A DNA stretch of 64,000 nucleotides, from positions 496,001 to 560,000 of the forward strand of contig CAVVGZ010000004.1 of NCBI GenBank assembly GCA_963747965.1, read 5' to 3'. The notes under the pieces are model-generated. The model saw only the letters and a program-made list of their open reading frames with translations, was not told the origin of the DNA and ran no database searches. Below, piece by piece: positions 18,690-28,500 of the stretch; within the stretch, counting starts at the first letter, position 1, and every line of letters starts with the position of its first letter. The position numbers were made by a program, and so were the translations under genes. The DNA is from CAVVGZ01 sp963747965. Lineage in GTDB: Bacteria; Chloroflexota; Anaerolineae; Anaerolineales; Anaerolineaceae.

Positions 18690-19112
18690 CCTTACCTCCC
18701 CAGAAAATTATTTTCAACCTGTTGTCAGAAGTGCTCCCCTTTGGAATAGCCTGAATCCAGTTGGACAATTATCAACAGCATCCTGCCGTGGATTCTTGCC
18801 AGCCAGATAACCGGTTTATGAATTGATTAAATCAGCATAGTTCGAGTCAAAGGCGGAAACATATGCCCGGTTGAAAACTGCGGATATTCTCGTATTATCC
18901 ATAAAATCAATCCTCCTCCCTTTAATAAGTGAACCGTAATTCGCATATCGTATTGGCTTTGCGTAATAATCGGAAGGGAAGGTTGACACTTTCTTTTAAA
19001 ACCAAATAATAGGATAATATCTATGAATAGAAGACAATAATTAAACAGATAGAATGCAAAATATAAAAATCCCGCACAAGACATACATAGTTAACTCCAG
19101 AAGGAGGCGTGA
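18690..19112. other. Intergenic region before the vor/kor operon
   Basis: No gene is seen in the first 290 nt. The remainder holds the promoter and leader of the oxidoreductase operon. Confidence 0.4.
18983..19011 (+). promoter_or_regulatory. Sigma-70-type promoter of the vor/kor operon
   Basis: A perfect TTGACA -35 box (18983-18988), a 17-nt spacer and ATAATA (19006-19011) lie about 100 nt before the ferredoxin-subunit start. Confidence 0.6.
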
Positions 19113-19355
19113 ATGCCCGTTAAGGGACGGATTGTTGTTACCAATAACTATTGTAAAGGATGTCGTTTATGTGTTGAAGAATGCCCGCAGGGGGTCTTGG
19201 ATCTTTCAGAAGATAGGATCAATAACAGAGGCTATCACCCTGCCGAACTGATTGCCGAAGGATGTACAGGGTGCGGTATTTGCGCCATTATATGCCCGGA
19301 AGCGGCAATTACTGTTTACCGCGAATTACTCCAAAAAATTTCCAAAGAAGGATAG
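19113..19355 (+). CDS. vorD: 2-oxoacid:ferredoxin oxidoreductase, delta (2x[4Fe-4S]) subunit
   Basis: This 80-residue ferredoxin-like subunit has two CX2CX2CX3C clusters: CKGCRLCVEEC near residues 14-24 and CTGCGICAIIC near 51-61. It passes electrons between the TPP enzyme and external ferredoxin. GGAGG lies 5 nt before the ATG. It is the first gene of a four-gene operon (spacings 9-15 nt). The subunit order delta-alpha-beta-gamma is typical of Kor/Vor enzymes. Confidence 0.9.
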   Translation: MPVKGRIVVTNNYCKGCRLCVEECPQGVLDLSEDRINNRGYHPAELIAEGCTGCGICAIICPEAAITVYRELLQKISKEG

Positions 19356-19364
19356 GAGAAAAGA

Positions 19365-20480
19365 ATGGCCCGCATGCTGATGAAGGGAAATGAAGCAATT
19401 GCCGAAGCTGCGATCCGGGCTGGTTTGCAGGCTTATTTTGGTTATCCTATAACTCCCCAGACCGAGATACTGGAGTGGATGTCCAATCGCATGCCTGCTT
19501 TGGGAAGAGTGTTCCTGCAGGCAGAGAGCGAACTCGGTGCCATCAATATGGTCTACGGGGCAGCTTGCACTGGTGTTAAAGTGATGAGCACATCCTCAAG
19601 TCCGGGAATCAGCCTCATGGCGGAGGGGTTGTCATTCATTGCAGGGACAGAAATTCCGGTTGTCCTTGTGGATGTCATGCGCGGCGGTCCCGGGCTTGGA
19701 AATATTGCGCCATCTCAGGCAGACTACAATCAAATTGTCCACGGTCATGGACATGGTGATTATTATCCCATTGTATTGGCTCCATCCAGTGTCCAGGAAG
19801 CCATAGATATGACCTACCAGGCATTTGAACTGGCTGAAAAATACCGCGCAATTGTGATTGTCCTGGCCGATGGGAGCATTGGCCAGCTGATGGAACCAGC
19901 TGAGCTGCCTCCCATGCGCCCAATCGAAAAAACCTTTCCGGATTGGAGTGTATCCGGTGCAATGGGGCGTGAACCTCGCAGACTGACCTCGATTTATCTT
20001 GAGTCGAGGGAATTGGAGATTCTGAATATCCGGCTTCTCAAAAGATATGAGGAGATTCGTGAAAAAGAGGTGCGCTACCGTGACTACTACCTGGACGATG
20101 CCCGCTTTGCCGTCATCAGCTTTGGATCTGTCGGGAGGATTGCTCTCTCGGCAGTCCGTAAAGCCCGCCAGTTGGGCATCCCGGTGGGACTGCTGCGGCC
20201 TATCTCACTGAATCCTTTCCCGGAGAAAGAAATTGAGGAGCTGGCTCAAAAAGTGGACGGTATCCTTGTGGTCGAAATGAACGGCGGCCAGATGCTGGAG
20301 GATGTGATTAAAACCTCCCACGAGGTAACCAGGATTGATTTTTACGGACGTATGGGAGGCATGGTGCCTTTCACCGAGGAAATCCTGGGTGCCATCAAGA
20401 ATATGCTGCATCCGGTGGAACACATGGAAATCCACCCGCGCCACCGTTGGTTCGAATATATTTCAAGTATCGCCGGATAG
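19365..20480 (+). CDS. vorB: 2-oxoacid:ferredoxin oxidoreductase, alpha subunit (VorB/KorA type)
   Basis: This 371-residue subunit starts MARMLMKGNEAIAEAA and includes GYPITPQTEILEW and SSPGISLMAEG, matching annotated 3-methyl-2-oxobutanoate (VorB) and 2-oxoglutarate (KorA) oxidoreductase alpha subunits. The complex oxidatively decarboxylates a 2-oxoacid to acyl-CoA with reduction of ferredoxin, or runs in reverse. The choice between branched-chain 2-oxoacids and 2-oxoglutarate cannot be settled from sequence alone; I lean towards Vor by overall resemblance. Confidence 0.9.
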   Translation: MARMLMKGNEAIAEAAIRAGLQAYFGYPITPQTEILEWMSNRMPALGRVFLQAESELGAINMVYGAACTGVKVMSTSSSPGISLMAEGLSFIAGTEIPVVLVDVMRGGPGLGNIAPSQADYNQIVHGHGHGDYYPIVLAPSSVQEAIDMTYQAFELAEKYRAIVIVLADGSIGQLMEPAELPPMRPIEKTFPDWSVSGAMGREPRRLTSIYLESRELEILNIRLLKRYEEIREKEVRYRDYYLDDARFAVISFGSVGRIALSAVRKARQLGIPVGLLRPISLNPFPEKEIEELAQKVDGILVVEMNGGQMLEDVIKTSHEVTRIDFYGRMGGMVPFTEEILGAIKNMLHPVEHMEIHPRHRWFEYISSIAG

Positions 20481-20489
20481 GAGATTGGC

Positions 20490-21272
20490 ATGTTAGAGAC
20501 TAACCTCATAAATGAACAGATAGTCTACCAGCGCCCGCAGTCCATGGCAGATATTGCCACCCACTACTGCCCCGGGTGTACCCATGGGATTGCCCATCGC
20601 CTGGTTTCCGAAGTATTGGATGAAATGGGGATCAGGGAGAAAACCATAGGTGTGGCCTCTGTAGGCTGCTCAGCGTTTGCCTATAATTATTTCGATTGTG
20701 ATTTTGTGCAGGCGCCCCATGGGAGAGCCCCGGCCATGGCTACCGGGATCAAGCGCGTCCTTCCGGACCGGGTGGTTTTTACCTACCAGGGTGATGGGGA
20801 TATGATCTCCATTGGTACGGGGGAAATTGTCCATGCGGCAGCGCGTGGTGAAAACATCACCGTTATATTCATCAATAATACCAATTTTGCAATGACGGGA
20901 GGGCAAATGGCTCCCACAACCCTGCCCGGGCAAAAGACGACATCCTCACCATTGGGACGTGATGTGGAAACGATGGGATTTCCTATACGGGCATCGGAAA
21001 TGCTGGCAACCCTGGATGGCGCCGGATATATTGTCCGGCGCAGCCTTCATGATCCTAAAAACATACGTTTAGCAAAAAAAGCGATCCGGCTGGCTTTTGA
21101 AACCCAGGTCAGAGGATTGGGTTTTTCCATGGTGGAGCTGCTCTCATCCTGTCCGACCAACTGGGGCATTACCCCCGGGCAGGCATTAAAATGGGTTGAA
21201 GAGGCCATGCTCCCTTATTACCCGGTCGGGGATTATAAAGTGAACCCTGCCATTAATGCGATCAAAGTCTAG
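20490..21272 (+). CDS. vorA: 2-oxoacid:ferredoxin oxidoreductase, beta (TPP-binding) subunit
   Basis: This 260-residue subunit has the TPP-Mg motif GDGDMISIGTGE near residue 95 followed by NNTNFAMTGGQ. Cys residues CPGC near 27-30 and VGCSAF near 57 are typical of the beta subunit of KorAB-type enzymes, which bind a [4Fe-4S] cluster there. It lies 9 nt after the alpha subunit and 15 nt before gamma, so the operon is translated as a unit. Confidence 0.92.
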   Translation: MLETNLINEQIVYQRPQSMADIATHYCPGCTHGIAHRLVSEVLDEMGIREKTIGVASVGCSAFAYNYFDCDFVQAPHGRAPAMATGIKRVLPDRVVFTYQGDGDMISIGTGEIVHAAARGENITVIFINNTNFAMTGGQMAPTTLPGQKTTSSPLGRDVETMGFPIRASEMLATLDGAGYIVRRSLHDPKNIRLAKKAIRLAFETQVRGLGFSMVELLSSCPTNWGITPGQALKWVEEAMLPYYPVGDYKVNPAINAIKV

Positions 21273-21287
21273 AAAGGGGTCGAAGCA

Positions 21288-21836
21288 ATGGAGACAGAAA
21301 TCATCATTGCCGGTTTTGGTGGTCAGGGAATTTTATTTGCAGGCCAGATCCTGGCTTATGCTGGAATGAATCAGGGTTTCGAAGTCACCTGGTTTCCATC
21401 CTACGGGCCTGAAATGAGAGGCGGAACCGCCAACTGCACCGTTGTCATTGCCGATGAAGAAATCGGCGCGCCGATTGTCAACCATCCCAAGGTAGTCATT
21501 GCCATGAACCTGCCTTCGCTGGATAAATATGAAATGGGCATTCAAGCCCAGGGCACTCTGGTGATTAACACTTCTATGGTAAACCGTCCGGTAATCCGCC
21601 GGGATATTAAAGTTGTAGAAATCCCCGCCAATGAACTCGCCGAAGCATTAGGGGATAAGCGCATGGCTAATATGTTAATGATCGGGGGACTGCTTGCCAA
21701 CCACCCGATTCTCCCCATCGAAGCAGTCGAAAAAGCACTCAAGGAGCATTTACCGGAGAGGCATCAACATCTATTTCCCAAAAATTGTGAGGCTATTCGT
21801 AAAGGTGCCACGTATCTGGCATCGGAAATTGAATAA
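21288..21836 (+). CDS. vorC: 2-oxoacid:ferredoxin oxidoreductase, gamma subunit
   Basis: This 182-residue subunit has the N-terminal block IIAGFGGQGILFAGQILAYA and SYGPEMRGGTANCTVVI, diagnostic for the gamma domain of pyruvate/ketoisovalerate oxidoreductases. It completes the four-subunit complex. AAAGGGG precedes the ATG. No clear terminator is visible directly after it. Confidence 0.92.
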   Translation: METEIIIAGFGGQGILFAGQILAYAGMNQGFEVTWFPSYGPEMRGGTANCTVVIADEEIGAPIVNHPKVVIAMNLPSLDKYEMGIQAQGTLVINTSMVNRPVIRRDIKVVEIPANELAEALGDKRMANMLMIGGLLANHPILPIEAVEKALKEHLPERHQHLFPKNCEAIRKGATYLASEIE

Positions 21837-22013
21837 CCAAACAGTATGCATGATTTTGCACCCCGCCTGAGGAGGATTGGATCACAATTATCTCCGTCAG
21901 AAGAGGTGAATTTTGTGGTTTATCGTCCGGCACACTCCAGGCTCATAGTAAGACAATCAAGTAAGACTTATCACAAAGTAAGACTGAAGTCTAACTGATT
22001 TCTCACTGATTTC

Positions 22014-22044
22014 TTGACACAAATTAAATGAAACCCCATAAAAT
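22014..22044 (+). promoter_or_regulatory. Promoter ahead of the manganese riboswitch
   Basis: TTGACA (22014-22019) and TAAAAT (22039-22044) are separated by 19 nt, directly upstream of the riboswitch. Confidence 0.5.
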
Positions 22045-22179
22045 AAGGATACTTCGGTGAGGGAGTAGCTACCTGCATTTGCAGGGTGGGTTGTCGTCAA
22101 TACGGAGCGAAAGCTCCCGGCACCCACAAGTTTTGAAAGCGAGACCACCGCAACTTTGGGTTGCACGTGGTCCTTTTTT
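22045..22179 (+). ncRNA. yybP-ykoY (Mn2+-sensing) riboswitch with intrinsic terminator
   Basis: The conserved GGGAGTAGC lies at 22061-22069 and TGTCGTCAATACGG at 22092-22105. A closing stem GTGGGT/ACCCAC and an internal GGAGC-GAAA-GCTCC hairpin are visible. The characteristic 3' GCGAGACC opens the expression platform: GACCAC...GTGGTC around an inner GCAAC/GTTGC stem, followed by six T (22174-22179). In this class Mn2+ binding usually turns the downstream gene on by preventing termination. The downstream gene is an ExoD-family gene with a frame break. Confidence 0.85.
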
Positions 22180-22442
22180 ATTAATCTCGCAAAGGTTATC
22201 TAATAATCGAGGCGGCGACCAGCCAGATCGTCCAAACATTTTACATATGACGTTACCATCCAACACAGGATTTTCCACAACATCGTATTTGGGGAAAATG
22301 ACAAAGACTTGATCTTTATAGGAATTATGTTGCGCTGATAGGAAAAATCTCTTTTTGCTACCCCAATTTGATTCGTCGCATTTGCGATTTTATTACTGAG
22401 AAATTTCGGTATATCCACATCATCATGAGGAATATTGATTTA

Positions 22443-23088
22443 ATGGACCACAATGTAGAACTTAAGGCGAAAACATCTTTAGGGGAGAAACTTGAAATGG
22501 TGATTAAGAATTTGTCTGCCACAGAAATCACTCTGATTGAGATATTGGACAGCATTGGTCATGATAGCCTGATGCTCCTCACCTTATTCCTTTCACTGGT
22601 CTTTCTGGTTCCTGTTTCGATCCCAGGGGTAAGCACCGTGTTTGGGAGTGCAATTTTGATGATTGGAATCTCAAGCCTATTCAATCGCAAATTATGGTTG
22701 CCAAAGCAGATTGCAAATCGGACGATTGCCTCCGAAAAATTAACTGTAGGCTTAAATAAAGCACTTGTATGGTTCAGGCTAATAGAAAGGTTCAGCCGTC
22801 CTTACCGATTCCATTCGCTTACAAGTGAAGGGAAAGTAGGACTTTTCAATAGAATATCCTTATATATTAGCTGCTATTCTGCTAATGGTGCCCTTTGGTT
22901 TTATCCCGTTCAGCAATACACTGCCAGCAATCACACTAATTTTCCTGTCTGTGGGCGTGATGCAAAAAGATGGCGGTTTCATCTTGTTTGGACACCTATC
23001 TAACCTGGTTGCAGTGATCTACTTTTGTATTTTAATCGCGGGTGGTGGAATGACAATTTTTGAAGTATTGCGTTTCATTTCAAGTTAG
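22443..23088 (+). pseudogene. ExoD-family membrane protein gene, frame-broken
   Basis: Frame 1 (22443 to stop at 23003) contains TSLGEKLEMVIKNL, LVFLVPVSIPGVSTVFG, NRKLWLPKQI and LIERFSRPYRF, the ExoD pattern. Homology then moves to another frame (about 22850-23088: ILLMVPFGFIPFSNTLPAI, VGVMQKDGG, AVIYFCILIAGGGM), the usual C-terminal helices. One indel near 22840-22870 would restore a full-length protein of about 214 residues. Start choice is uncertain (ATG 22443 with GAGG at 12-nt spacing, ATG 22425, or TTG 22368). ExoD proteins are linked to exopolysaccharide production in rhizobia, but their biochemical role is unknown. The gene lies behind a Mn riboswitch. Confidence 0.8.
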
Positions 23089-23178
23089 CTACCAGCAGAA
23101 ACAGACAGCCGCTTAGTGAATGATTACACATAATAAGCATTACACTGCAATTAGCTTTTCCACTGCCTGGCTTTTACC

Positions 23179-23208
23179 TTGCAAACCCATCACATTGTAT
23201 GCTAATAT
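23179..23208 (+). promoter_or_regulatory. Candidate greA promoter
   Basis: TTGCAA (23179-23184), an 18-nt spacer and TAATAT (23203-23208) lie about 145 nt upstream of greA. Confidence 0.4.
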
Positions 23209-23354
23209 TGGGTTAAGATTAATAGTCAATCTGCTGCCCGGTTATTCAATCGGTAAAACGCTCAATGACGAGTGTTTTTTATTATCTCCAAGGAGATGTG
23301 AACAAGGAAAAATGCCGGGATAGACTGAAATAAGGAATAAAAGGGATTTACACA

Positions 23355-23819
23355 ATGCCTGCGACATTTTTGACAAAAGAGGGATACCAAAAACTTCAGG
23401 ATGAATTGGATCATCTTCGCACCGTAAAACGTGAAGAAATTGCATTACGCCTGCATGAAGCTATGGAGGATGGCGATTTAATAGAAAATGCTGAATATGA
23501 AGCCGCCAAAAATGAACAGGCATTCACAGAGGGCCGTATCAAGGAATTGGAAAGAATCCTGGCCAACGCCCGCATTATCTCAGAATTAGATTTAGATCCC
23601 TTTATCGTTGAAATTGGCAATAAAGTGACTATCCAGGAAGAAGATATGGAACCCGAGGTATTCACCATCGTCGGAGCAGCGGAATCGGATCCGCGCAAGG
23701 GTAAGATATCAAACGAGTCGCCGCTTGGCAAGGCAGTGCTCAACCATAGTGCGGGGGACATCGTTCAGGTGGATGCTCCAGAGGGAGCATATAAAGTCCG
23801 GATTATCAAGGTCGATTAA
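23355..23819 (+). CDS. greA: Transcription elongation factor GreA
   Basis: This 154-residue protein is full length for GreA. The N-terminal coiled coil carries LTKEGYQKLQDELDHLR and the tip motif EDGDLIENAEYEAAKNEQ, with the acidic residues that stimulate RNA cleavage by backtracked polymerase. The C-terminal FKBP-like domain includes ISNESPLGKAVL. The ribosome-binding site is modest (AAGGG). A terminator follows, and then lysS, a neighbour order common in many bacteria. Confidence 0.95.
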   Translation: MPATFLTKEGYQKLQDELDHLRTVKREEIALRLHEAMEDGDLIENAEYEAAKNEQAFTEGRIKELERILANARIISELDLDPFIVEIGNKVTIQEEDMEPEVFTIVGAAESDPRKGKISNESPLGKAVLNHSAGDIVQVDAPEGAYKVRIIKVD

Positions 23820-23843
23820 ATAGTTTACCTTATGCTGACACGC

Positions 23844-23872
23844 CCGCGGCCTGTTAGGGCTGCGGTTTTTTT
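23844..23872 (+). terminator. Intrinsic terminator after greA
   Basis: CCGCGGCC / GGCTGCGG (8 bp with one G-U) and a 6-nt loop are followed by seven T. It begins 24 nt after the greA stop. Confidence 0.85.
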
Positions 23873-23875
23873 ATG

Positions 23876-23881
23876 TATAAT
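23876..23881 (+). promoter_or_regulatory. Candidate -10 box of lysS
   Basis: TATAAT lies 34 nt before the lysS ATG, directly behind the greA terminator. The -35 match is poor. Confidence 0.4.
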
Positions 23882-23914
23882 AATGGAACCCATTTGGCAT
23901 TAAAGGAATTCACC

Positions 23915-25459
23915 ATGCAATATACTGAGCTTGAAAAAATTCGATTGGAAAAAATTAAAACCCTGCGAAATGGATCGATTGAACCTTTCCCTACCCAGGC
24001 GCATCCCACCCACTCAACCCTGAAGGCAATTGAGCTTTACGAGAGCTCCTCCATTTCGAATCCCGATACTGTTATCCGGGTCACTGTTGCCGGTAGAATC
24101 CGTTCTATGCGCCCGATGGGAAAAGTCGTTTTTACTCACATCGAAGACGGTGAGGGACGCATGCAGCTGTTCCTGCGTGTAAATGAACTTGGTGAGGATT
24201 TTTTTGAAGTCTTCAAAGAGTTATTTGACCTGGGAGATTTTATAGAGGCTACGGGTGAGATTTTCCGCACCAGGACTGGAGAGGTAACCCTGCGAGTGAG
24301 CAGCTGCAGGATGCTTGCGAAAGCAGTCACTCCCTTACCAGCTGCAAAGGATGAAATAGTGGACGGCAAAATCATCCGCCACGCCACCTTGCAGGATCCC
24401 GAAGTTCGTTTCCGCCAGCGTTATGCCGATCTTGCCGTCAACCCCCAGGTGCGGGAGATATTCCGCACCAGGGCAGCAATTATCCGCACAATTCGGGAAT
24501 TTTTGGATGGGTACGGCTTTCTGGAAGTAGAAACCCCTATCCTGCAGCCCATCTATGGAGGGGCTGCCGCCCGGCCTTTTGTAACCCACCACAACCAGCT
24601 AAAACAGGATCTATATTTGCGCATTTCCTTTGAGCTATATCTAAAACGTCTGCTGGTAGGTATGCTTGACCGTGTTTATGAGATTGGGCGGGATTTCCGA
24701 AACGAAGGTGTTTCTTATAAACATAATCCGGAATTTACACAGCTTGAGTTTTACATGGCATATGCAGATTACCAGCAAATTATGCAGCTTACTGAAGAAA
24801 TGATCGTCCAGGTATGCGATAAAGTGCTTGGTAAACGCACCTTCACATTTAAAGGTCAGCAAATTGATATTAATCCACCCTGGAAGCGATTGGACTTGCG
24901 CCTTGGACTGATTGATGCGGTTGGTATCGATATTGACCAGAATCCTACCGGTGAAGATCTCGCACAGGCAATGATCGAGCGTGGCATCCAGGTTAAACCT
25001 GGAACACCCCGGGGAAAACTCATCGACACCCTCCTTGGAGATTACCTGGAACCCAGGCTTATCCAGCCCACGTTCCTTTACGATTATCCCCGGGATATCT
25101 CCCCGCTTGCCAAGAGTAAACCGGGATATCCCCAGACGGTAGAACGTTTTGAAGGATTCATTGGCGGAATGGAATTATGCAATGCCTTCACCGAGTTGAA
25201 TGATCCGCTGGACCAGGAAGCAAGATTTGAGGAGATGGGACTCGCCTATGCAGCTGATGATGAGGAACGCCATCCAATGGATGAAGACTACCTGCGTGCC
25301 ATGCGCTATGGCATGCCTCCTAATGGCGGTTTCGGCATGGGTATTGACCGGCTCACCATGTTATTGACCGATCGCCATACCATCCGGGAAGTGATCCTTT
25401 TCCCCCACCTGCGCGAACGTAGCGAAGAAAAATCGGTAGATAACCAAGAGAATTTATAA
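23915..25459 (+). CDS. lysS: Lysyl-tRNA synthetase, class II
   Basis: This 514-residue protein has an N-terminal OB-fold anticodon-binding domain (VTVAGRIRSMRPMGKVVFTH near residues 52-71) and a class II catalytic core. Motif 2 is FRNEGVSYKHNPEFTQLEFY and motif 3 is GFGMGIDRLTMLL near residue 475. The ATG at 23915 follows AAAGGAATTCACC; a longer in-frame start inside the leader is unlikely. It charges tRNA-Lys. Behind the greA terminator it appears to be its own transcription unit. Confidence 0.96.
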   Translation: MQYTELEKIRLEKIKTLRNGSIEPFPTQAHPTHSTLKAIELYESSSISNPDTVIRVTVAGRIRSMRPMGKVVFTHIEDGEGRMQLFLRVNELGEDFFEVFKELFDLGDFIEATGEIFRTRTGEVTLRVSSCRMLAKAVTPLPAAKDEIVDGKIIRHATLQDPEVRFRQRYADLAVNPQVREIFRTRAAIIRTIREFLDGYGFLEVETPILQPIYGGAAARPFVTHHNQLKQDLYLRISFELYLKRLLVGMLDRVYEIGRDFRNEGVSYKHNPEFTQLEFYMAYADYQQIMQLTEEMIVQVCDKVLGKRTFTFKGQQIDINPPWKRLDLRLGLIDAVGIDIDQNPTGEDLAQAMIERGIQVKPGTPRGKLIDTLLGDYLEPRLIQPTFLYDYPRDISPLAKSKPGYPQTVERFEGFIGGMELCNAFTELNDPLDQEARFEEMGLAYAADDEERHPMDEDYLRAMRYGMPPNGGFGMGIDRLTMLLTDRHTIREVILFPHLRERSEEKSVDNQENL

Positions 25460-25599
25460 GAATTTCTGGATCCGGGAAATCATCTTATCCTGCACGCTGC
25501 AAGCCTTTTTCTATTTGGGTACAGAAGTGCGTTTAAGCTGTGGTAATTTTAATCCCAGTCCAGGAATACCCCCTGGCAAAAACAGATTTACACCATTTC

Positions 25600-28500
25600 C
25601 TATACAACACCTAATGGTTGGATTCGCACGTTACTTTCGCCAACGAGATTCTTGAGTTTTCCTAAAAGGTCAGAGGAAATTTGTATCGTTTCATTGGGAA
25701 ACTCGATCAGGTAACCTCTGCCACCTTCATAGACAAAACAGGAGAACCGGTCATCTCCAGGACACGCCAGTACCATTCCATGAATGGTTTTTAAGCGCCG
25801 GACATCCCTTTGTTTATCCCCCGATGATTGTAATACGATTGTGAGAATACGCTGGCTGGTTTGCCGGTCGCTTCGATCAATTTCAGGGATCATTGGAGGA
25901 ACAATATAGGTTAATGGGGACGGGTCCGGTGCTTTTGTGCTTATTTGCCCGAATTTTTGGGATTCATTAACAGCATTTTGTATTGGAAGACTGGAGATAA
26001 ATCCTGGATCGGCACCCTTATCTGTGGAAAAATTCGGATTAATAAATTCGGGATGGATCAGAATCGCTTCATCCATCGGGGATGAGGATAACAATTCCTC
26101 ACCATCCAGTGAAGCATGGCTGCTCAGGTTCCATTGATTGCCATTTATCAAATCTTCATCAGGATGGTTATCAATAAATTGGTCCTGTTCACCATTGGTA
26201 TGGATATCCTCAGCATCAAATTCTTCCAGGGATAAAATCGAAAGCTTATTAACAATTACCTTGGATCCCGATTCCTCAAGGCTGGATTTTCCTTCAGCAA
26301 TCAGCACCTGGTCAAGCACAACCAGGCCCTGGTATTTTTCCCAGGTTTTCGGGAACACGACCAATTCTATGTTTCCCTGAATATCCTCAAGTGTTACAAA
26401 TCCCATCCGGTTTCCGGATTTTGTCTGGTGATGTCTGAACCTGGTCACCAGACCTGCCACGATAACCTGCTGCTTATTGCTTTCCTCAGCCAGCTGGCTG
26501 GATAAGTGGGTTACTCTCTTTTTTAATATGGGTAGATAGGTGGATAAGGGGTGATCAGATATATATAATCCCAGCAGCTCTTTTTCCCATTGCAGTTGTT
26601 CTCGAAAATCGATATCGCTGGAACTCGGCAGATAGATCTCATCGTTTACCCCCTGAATTGTGCCAAAAAAGGTCATTTGTCCTGCAGAGATTGCCCGGAA
26701 ATGGCTGGCGCTTACAGCCATGCAGTGGTCCATCACCTCCAGGAGAGCCCGTCTCTGGCCAAAGCTGTCCATGGCCCCAACCCGGATGAGCGATTCAAGA
26801 GCTCGCTTGCCTACCTGGCGGAGGTCTACACGCCGCACAAAATCATTTAACCCCTGGAAAGGTCCCTCCCGGTGAGCATCGAGGATCAATTCCACCGGTC
26901 CATGTCCAACATTCTTGATAGCCCCCAGACCAAAGCGGATAGCGGAATTCCTTCCTGGGCGGTCCTCAATGGTGAAGTCATACTCACTCATGTTGATATC
27001 AGCCGGGAGGACATCGATACCTATACTGCGGCAGTCTGAAATATAAAACGCCACCTTATCCGTGTCGTTTTTGGATGCCGACAATAAGGCAGTCATATAT
27101 TCAACCGAATAATGGGTTTTCAAGTAGGCGGTTCTTACAGCAATGATGCCGTAATCAGCCGCATGCGATTTATTAAACCCGTAACGCGCAAAATTTTCCC
27201 AATCACGGAATATCTGGGCAGCAGTTTCCCTGTCGATATTATTTTTAGTTGCGCCTTCAATAAAATTAATTCGGTGTATTTCCAGCTTGTCAGCCAGTTT
27301 TTTTGAAATTGCCTTTCTAAGATCATCCGCTTCAGCTGGCGAATATCCAGCCAGACCCATGGAGGCCCGCATGATTTGTTCCTGGTAAATCGGGATCCCG
27401 TATGTTTCCTCAAAAATTGGCTGTAATGCCGGGTGAAGATACTGGACCTTTTCCTCCCCATGCATACGCTTTATGTAGGAGGAAATAAAGTCCATGGGAC
27501 CCGGCCTGTAAAGTGCTACCATGGCAATGATATGATCAATGCTTTTTGGCTTCATCTGCACGAGGAACCGGGTCATCCCGGTGCCTTCCAGTTGGAATAC
27601 ACCAGCTGTATTCCCGTGTCCAAGGAATTTATAGGTCTCAGGGTCATCTAAAGGAATATTATCCAGGTTCAGGTGGATATTGTGGCGGCTGAAGATCAAT
27701 TGGCATGCTTTTGACATGGTGGTAAGGGTGGCAAGACCAAGGAAATCCACCTTCAACAAACCCAGCGACTCCACTACTGACATTTCAAACTGGGTGACTT
27801 GCCGGATTGGACTATCCTCAGATCCGCTGGTGGGGCGGTTGAGCGGGATATATTCAATAATCGGCCGGTCGGTAATAATCACCCCGGCAGCATGTGTCCC
27901 GATATTTCGGGCAACGCCTTCCATCTCGCTGGCGGTATCAATCAGGTCAGCAAAATAACCTGCTTCATCATGGATGGCTTTAAATTCGGGGACCGTTTCC
28001 AGCGCTTCGGAGATTTTCATTGGTTTGCCGGGTATATTCGGAATCATTTTTGCAACCCGGTCAACCTCGGATAGGGGAATATCCATCACCCTGCCTACAT
28101 CCCTGATGGATCCACGTGCTCCCATTGTTCCAAAGGTGATAATCTGGGCAACCCGGTCATTGCCGTATTTTTGGGCACAGTACTCCAACATCTGGGCGCG
28201 TTGATCATCCTGAAAATCCAGGTCTATATCCGGCATGGATTTTCGATCAGGATTCAGGAATCGCTCGAATAATAAACCATGTCCAATGGGTTCAACCAGG
28301 GTAATATCCAATGCATACGCTACCAGGGATCCGGCTGCAGATCCGCGGGCGTTGTACCAGATGCCTTTTTCCCTGGCATGGCGGCATAAATCCCAAACGA
28401 TCAGGAAATAAGTTTCAAATCCCATCCGATTAATTATCTTCAGTTCGTACTCAAGCCTCTGCCTTACATCAGCATGGTTGGCACGCTCACCGTATCGACG

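Noticed and set aside
22443..23003. Truncated ExoD-like protein as a complete gene
   Set aside because: The residues after the break (about 22860-23003) lose hydrophobic character and homology, while another frame continues it, so it is called frame-broken.
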